This document shows positions 31,074 to 34,692 of a stretch of DNA of 34,692 bases, piece by piece. The translations under genes were made by a program, and so were the position numbers. The stretch comes from an uncultured Demequina sp. GTDB taxonomy: Bacteria > Actinomycetota > Actinomycetes > Actinomycetales > Demequinaceae. The notes below the pieces were generated by a model. That model was given only the letters and a program-made list of their open reading frames with translations. It searched no databases and was not told the origin of the DNA. Within the stretch, counting starts at the first letter, position 1, and the number at the start of each line of letters is the position of its first letter. The DNA is taken from the NCBI GenBank assembly GCA_937925595.1, contig CALALQ010000224.1, forward strand, positions 1-34,692, given 5' to 3'.

Positions 31074-31964
31074 ATGAAACCTGTTGACATCCTCAGGTCC
31101 CTTGGCGGCGCCGCGCGCGCTTCGCAACTCAAAGCGCGGGGGCTGACGCCGTTCCTGATCGAAAAGTCGCTCGCGCGTGGCGACGTGCTGCGCGCGTCGC
31201 GAGGCGTGTACGCACTGGCACATGCCCATCCCGAGGTCGTTCGCGCGGTGCAACTGGGCGCAGCTTTCACATGCATCTCCGCGCTGGCGCGTCATGGCTT
31301 GCCAGTGCCACGAACCCCGCTCGCTCCCCACCTGGCGGTGGCGCGCAACTTCCATGCCGCGGCGCACGAGTTGGGCGGTGCACGTCTGCACTACCAGTCG
31401 CGCCGCCCGGAGCCTGGAGCGACCGCCGAGGTGGCTGCAGCTCTGGACGCTGCTGGGGACTGCCTGGATGAGGAGTGGCATCTCGCGGCGGTGGACGCCG
31501 CACTGAACCGCGGTGTCATCCTTCTTGGCGACGTTGCGGGGTTCACTCGCACCTCACGTGAGCGTAGAGAGTTCCTGTTGGCGTTCGCAGATGCCCGTGC
31601 TGAAGCGCCTGGGGAGACGATCGCGCGAGTGCGCCTTGCCCGAGCCGGGTTCTCGGTCAGGCCGCAGGCGTACGTGGAAGGGGCTGGTCGCGTCGACCTC
31701 GAGGTCGACGGGCTCTTAATCCTTCAGGTTGACGGCTACGAGCCTCACAGCAGCAAGCGTGCGTTCGTGCGGGACCGCCGCGGATCGCGCGCTGTGATCC
31801 GAGCGGGTCGACCGCAGCTGTCGTACGCCGCCTCAGAGTTGCTTGGCGAGTACAGCCCGGACCTCGTAGGTGAGGTGCGCGATGCCCTGAACAGTTGGCG
31901 CGCGAGGGATCTTGGGGCGATCCGTCCCTCTGGGCAGCGAGTACTTCGCATCAGCAGGGACTAA
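31074..31964 (+). CDS. AbiEi-type antitoxin-domain protein with DUF559-like nuclease remnant
   Basis: A 296-residue protein. The N-terminal part (ILRSLGGAARASQLKARGLTPFLIEKSL, about 6-33, then VLRASRGVYAL) matches the winged-helix domain of AbiEi-like antitoxins. The C-terminal part resembles DUF559/Vsr-type PD-(D/E)xK domains: Glu183 in GETIARVRLARAG, Asp208 in GRVDLEVDG and RDRR at 233-236. The residue normally Glu in the I-E-x-DG motif is Gln218 here (LILQVDGYEPH), so nuclease activity may be lost. No toxin gene is adjacent. Such orphan genes are common and uncharacterised in actinobacteria. The ATG at 31074 lacks a strong ribosome binding site (GGGA only). Confidence 0.75.
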   Translation: MKPVDILRSLGGAARASQLKARGLTPFLIEKSLARGDVLRASRGVYALAHAHPEVVRAVQLGAAFTCISALARHGLPVPRTPLAPHLAVARNFHAAAHELGGARLHYQSRRPEPGATAEVAAALDAAGDCLDEEWHLAAVDAALNRGVILLGDVAGFTRTSRERREFLLAFADARAEAPGETIARVRLARAGFSVRPQAYVEGAGRVDLEVDGLLILQVDGYEPHSSKRAFVRDRRGSRAVIRAGRPQLSYAASELLGEYSPDLVGEVRDALNSWRARDLGAIRPSGQRVLRISRD

Positions 31965-32035
31965 CCTGGAGTTCGTCCCTCTGGAAAGTGAGTGAGGGTG
32001 GCGAGGCGGCGGGACGCAACCCGTGAAAACCCGAG

Positions 32036-32065
32036 TTCGCATCAGAACCGGAAACCACGTACACT
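32036..32065 (+). promoter_or_regulatory. Putative promoter for tRNA-Trp and secE
   Basis: TACACT (32060-32065) is a good -10, with TTCGCA (32036-32041) as a weak -35 after an 18-base spacer. It lies 90 bases before tRNA-Trp in the 190-base spacer after the AbiEi/DUF559-like gene. Apart from this the spacer shows nothing else that I can support. Confidence 0.4.
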
Positions 32066-32154
32066 GGCGAGTCGGCGATTGACAATCGTCATGATGGCGC
32101 GCGCCCTCGTGAGCCCCATGACAGGAATCAAGAGCCTCGGGGCCCAACCCCCGA

Positions 32155-32227
32155 AGGGCAGTGGCGCAATTGGTAGCGCATCGGTCTCCAAAACCGACGG
32201 TTGGGGGTTCGAGTCCCTCCTGCCCTG
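32155..32227 (+). tRNA. tRNA-Trp (anticodon CCA)
   Basis: A 73-base cloverleaf. Acceptor AGGGCAG (32155-32161) pairs with CTGCCCT (32220-32226), and the discriminator G32227 is the usual tryptophan identity base. The anticodon stem TCGGT/ACCGA surrounds CTCCAAA with anticodon CCA at 32188-32190. The 3' CCA is not encoded. It is followed 52 bases later by secE, the standard actinobacterial arrangement. Confidence 0.96.
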
Positions 32228-32279
32228 CTTGACGCAGGCATGTCCTGTGCCAATCCATCCCACAAGCAAAGGACATTCG

Positions 32280-32534
32280 GTGAGCGACACTGCCGTGACC
32301 GACGAGGCGAAGGGCCCGCGCAAGAACGAGCGCGAGGGCCGCAACATCTTCGCCCGCTTCGTGCTGTTCTGGCGCCAGGTCATTGCGGAGCTCAAGAAGG
32401 TCGTCACGCCCACGCGTGAAGAGACCGTCCGCTACATCTGGATCGTCCTTGGCTTCGTTGCCGTGGTGATGGCCATCGTGTTCGGGTTGGACTTCGTGTT
32501 CAACTTCGGCGCCAACTGGGTTTTCAGCGACTAG
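32280..32534 (+). CDS. secE: Preprotein translocase subunit SecE
   Basis: An essential clamp subunit of the SecYEG channel in the cytoplasmic membrane. It has 84 residues: a charged N-terminus, an amphipathic helix with the family segment RQVIAELKKVVTPTREET (32-49), and one membrane segment (about 52-75). The short single-span form is usual for Gram-positive bacteria. The GTG at 32280 follows AAAGGA (32268-32273) by six bases. nusG follows after 24 bases and is probably co-transcribed. Confidence 0.93.
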   Translation: MSDTAVTDEAKGPRKNEREGRNIFARFVLFWRQVIAELKKVVTPTREETVRYIWIVLGFVAVVMAIVFGLDFVFNFGANWVFSD

Positions 32535-32558
32535 TCGCTGCTGTAAGGAGAGATTCGC

Positions 32559-33398
32559 GTGTCTGACGAGACTGCTGACGGCATGTCCGTCGACCTGACC
32601 GACGCCTCGATTGAGGCCGACGCTGTGGTCGAGGGCGACTCCGTCGTCGCCGACGACGTCGCCCAGGAGACGGCCGACGCTGTGGCTGATGACGCCGCTG
32701 ACGAGACCGAGGCTCCGGCCGAGGACGCCGCCGACGAGGCTCCTGCTGAGGACGCAACTGAGGCGACGGACGAGGCTCAGGCTCCCGCAGCGTCGGACGC
32801 GGACCCGGTTGAGGCGTTCCGCAACGAGCTCGCTTCGCGCGAGGGCGAGTGGTTTGTTGTCCACTCCTACTCGGGTCACGAGAAGCGCGTGAAGCAGGCG
32901 ATCGAGCACCGCATCGAGTCGCTGCACATGGAGGACTACATCTTCCAGGTGGAAGTCACCATGGAGCAGGTCACCGAGATCAAGAATGGCCAGCGCAAGC
33001 AGGTCACCCGTGTGCGCATGCCCGGATACGTGCTGGTCCGCATGCACCTCACCGATGAGTCCTGGGGTGCCGTGCGCAACACTCCCGGTGTCACCGGCTT
33101 CGTCGGTCACGCCCACCAGCCGGTGCCGCTGACCCTCGACGAGGTCGTCTCGATGCTTGCCCCTGCCCAGGCTCCCGCCGCCGTTGTCGGCGAGGAGGCC
33201 ACTCCTGGTGTCGGAAAGACCGTGGACGTCGACTTCCAGGTCGGCGAGTCGATCACCGTCATCGACGGTCCGTTCGCCACGCTGCCCGGCACCATCTCCG
33301 AGATCTCTGTGGAGAGCCAGAAGCTCCACGTGCTCGTGTCGATCTTCGGCCGGGAGACCCCGGTCGAGCTGTCGTTCAACCAGGTCCAGAAGATCTGA
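32559..33398 (+). CDS. nusG: Transcription termination/antitermination protein NusG
   Basis: A transcription elongation factor that binds RNA polymerase and, through its KOW domain, Rho or the ribosome. It has 279 residues. The first 85 or so form an acidic, Ala/Asp/Glu-rich extension that is predicted disordered and common in actinobacterial NusG. The NGN domain starts at [15 protein letters not shown] (about 97) and includes [12 protein letters not shown] and VTGFVG. The KOW domain is near the C-terminus ([21 protein letters not shown]). The GTG at 32559 has AAGGAG eight bases upstream. Three near-copies of the 11-mer lie in the DNA encoding the acidic extension, possibly by composition alone. 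Confidence 0.95.
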   Translation: MSDETADGMSVDLTDASIEADAVVEGDSVVADDVAQETADAVADDAADETEAPAEDAADEAPAEDATEATDEAQAPAASDADPVEAFRNELASREGEWFVVHSYSGHEKRVKQAIEHRIESLHMEDYIFQVEVTMEQVTEIKNGQRKQVTRVRMPGYVLVRMHLTDESWGAVRNTPGVTGFVGHAHQPVPLTLDEVVSMLAPAQAPAAVVGEEATPGVGKTVDVDFQVGESITVIDGPFATLPGTISEISVESQKLHVLVSIFGRETPVELSFNQVQKI

Positions 33399-33455
33399 CG
33401 CGACAGCAAACCAGCGGCCGCCAGCCGCACATGCTAGTTAGTAAAGGACCCACAA

Positions 33456-33887
33456 ATGGCACCCCCTAAGAAGAAGGTTGCCGGCCTGATCAAGCTCCAG
33501 ATTCAGGCTGGTATGGCGAACCCCGCCCCGCCGGTTGGCCCCGCACTGGGTCAGCACGGTGTGAACATCATGGAGTTCTGCAAGGCCTACAACGCGGCCA
33601 CCGAGTCGCAGCGTGGCAATGTGATCCCCGTGGAGATCACGGTCTACGAAGACCGCTCCTTCACGTTCATCACGAAGACCCCGCCGGCCGCAGAGCTCAT
33701 CAAGAAGGCCGCAGGAGTGGCTAAGGGCTCCGGTGTCCCGCACACGCAGAAGGTCGGCACGCTGACCCAGGCGCAGGTGCGCGAGATCGCCGCCCAGAAG
33801 CTCGAAGACCTCAACGCCAACGATCTCGACGCCGCGGCGAAGATCATCGAGGGCACCGCCCGCTCGATGGGCATCACGGTCTCCTAA
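33456..33887 (+). CDS. rplK: 50S ribosomal protein L11
   Basis: A ribosomal protein of the GTPase-associated centre, binding 23S rRNA with L10. It has 143 residues with the standard opening [31 protein letters not shown] and the C-terminal rRNA-binding domain ending [13 protein letters not shown]. The ATG at 33456 follows AAAGGA by seven bases. It lies between nusG and rplA in the conserved secE-nusG-rplK-rplA cluster. Confidence 0.97.
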   Translation: MAPPKKKVAGLIKLQIQAGMANPAPPVGPALGQHGVNIMEFCKAYNAATESQRGNVIPVEITVYEDRSFTFITKTPPAAELIKKAAGVAKGSGVPHTQKVGTLTQAQVREIAAQKLEDLNANDLDAAAKIIEGTARSMGITVS

Positions 33888-33949
33888 GGCCACAACCCAG
33901 TGGGAGGGTCGCGCTGGCCCGCACCACGACTGCACAGAAAGAGAAGCAG

Positions 33950-34648
33950 ATGACCAAGCGCTCCAAGGCTTACAACGACGCTGCACAGCTCGTTGACCGC
34001 AGCCAGCTCTACACCCCGCTCGAGGCAGTTCGCCTCGCGCAGAAGACGTCCTCCAAGAAGACCGACTCGACCATCGACGTCGTCTTCAAGCTGGGCGTTG
34101 ACCCCCGTCACGCGGACCAGATGGTCCGTTCCACCGTCGTCCTTCCGCACGGCACCGGCAAGACCGCAAGGGTCCTGGTCTTCGCCAACGGTGACAAGGC
34201 AGACGCCGCCCGTGAGGCCGGCGCGGACATCGTCGGTGGCGACGAGCTCATCGAAGAGGTGGCCGGCGGCCGCCAGGACTTCGACGCCGTCGTGGCCACC
34301 CCGGACCTCATGGGCAAGGTCGGCCGTCTGGGCCGCGTGCTCGGTCCCCGTGGCCTCATGCCCAACCCCAAGACGGGCACCGTGACGATGGACGTGGCCA
34401 AGGCCGTGTCCGACATCAAGGGTGGAAAGATCGAGTTCCGTGTCGACAAGCACGCCAACCTGCACACCGTGCTGGGCAAGGCGTCCTTCGGTGACCAGAA
34501 GCTCCTTGAGAACTTCCAGGCCGTCCTCGACGAGGTGCTTCGCGCGAAGCCGTCCTCGTCCAAGGGCCGCTACATTCTCAAGACCTCGATCTCCGCGACC
34601 ACCGGTCCGGGCATCCCGGTTGACGCCCTCGCCAAGAGCGACGCGTAG
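33950..34648 (+). CDS. rplA: 50S ribosomal protein L1
   Basis: A large-subunit protein of the L1 stalk, which in many bacteria also represses translation of its own rplK-rplA mRNA. It has 232 residues and begins with [20 protein letters not shown]. Family signatures include [20 protein letters not shown] and [18 protein letters not shown]. The ATG at 33950 follows GAGAAG. A strong hairpin starts 14 bases after the stop, so rplJ and rplL, if next, are probably separately controlled. Confidence 0.97.
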   Translation: MTKRSKAYNDAAQLVDRSQLYTPLEAVRLAQKTSSKKTDSTIDVVFKLGVDPRHADQMVRSTVVLPHGTGKTARVLVFANGDKADAAREAGADIVGGDELIEEVAGGRQDFDAVVATPDLMGKVGRLGRVLGPRGLMPNPKTGTVTMDVAKAVSDIKGGKIEFRVDKHANLHTVLGKASFGDQKLLENFQAVLDEVLRAKPSSSKGRYILKTSISATTGPGIPVDALAKSDA

Positions 34649-34662
34649 AGCAAGCAGGCGTG

Positions 34663-34692
34663 AGGCCCGGTTCCCAGTGGGGAGCCGGGCCT
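34663..34692 (+). terminator. Intrinsic terminator after rplA, cut by the window end
   Basis: AGGCCCGG (34663-34670) pairs with CCGGGCCT (34685-34692). TTCCC/GGGAG extends the stem to 13 pairs, including one G-U, closing on the loop AGTG (34676-34679). Any T-run would lie outside the window. Confidence 0.75.

Noticed and set aside
32615..32798. Three near-copies of the 11-mer in nusG as functional repeat sites
   Set aside because: Each has a mismatch and lies in Ala-Asp-rich coding sequence whose codons resemble the motif. I count them only as possible copies.

Overview
The window is high-G+C DNA with GTG starts, strong Shine-Dalgarno sites and start/stop overlaps. Its core gene order is typical of Actinomycetota: tRNA-Thr, tRNA-Met, rpmG, two MaoC-fold hadA/hadB-like genes, murB, aspC, tRNA-Trp, secE, nusG, rplK, rplA. 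A member of the Micrococcales is plausible, but I cannot name a genus. Nothing points to a plasmid, a prophage or a complete insertion sequence, and there is no CRISPR array.

Layout. 1-2151: two overlapping LacI-family regulators. 2158-5673: ferredoxin-NADP reductase (fprA), HtpX-like protease, YajQ-family protein on the minus strand, and tRNA-Tyr. 5674-12895: a polyamine locus, with a PuuB-like FAD oxidase (minus), a PotD/A/B/C-type ABC importer (plus) and a class III aminotransferase (minus). 13022-14266: a YcaQ/AlkX-type DNA glycosylase. 14351-15873: tRNA-Thr, tRNA-Met, rpmG (54 aa) and the hadA/hadB-like pair. 16004-20115: an AzgA-type purine permease, then a LacI regulator divergent from an MFS transporter. 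20112-21140: murB. 21195-28131, all minus strand: an ABC-2 exporter, a NarL-type two-component system and a MacB/FtsX-type ABC pair. 28184-29563: a TetR regulator divergent from a membrane protein, with two matching operators between them. 29620-34692: aspC, an AbiEi/DUF559-like protein, tRNA-Trp, secE, nusG, rplK and rplA.

How the genes work together. The transporter, oxidase and aminotransferase form a likely putrescine/spermidine uptake and catabolism unit. The ABC-2 exporter, sensor kinase and response regulator look like one operon sensing and exporting a membrane-active compound, with the MacB/FtsX pair behind it as a probable target. The last 2.4 kb are core transcription and translation genes.

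Most unusual signal. Two repeat families lie mainly between genes. The first is an 11-mer, CAGCGTCGGGC, with 13 exact copies on both strands and about a dozen one-mismatch copies. Base composition alone predicts well under one. Most exact copies are intergenic, several are inverted pairs that form hairpins at gene ends, and one near-copy forms an arm of the tRNA-Tyr terminator. The density and the terminator use resemble DNA-uptake sequences of Neisseria and Haemophilus, but the function here is unknown. The second is a palindromic element of about 102 bp with 13-20 bp terminal inverted repeats, in three copies (3686-3789, 5571-5673, 11312-11414). It is REPIN- or MITE-like and always lies next to copies of the 11-mer.
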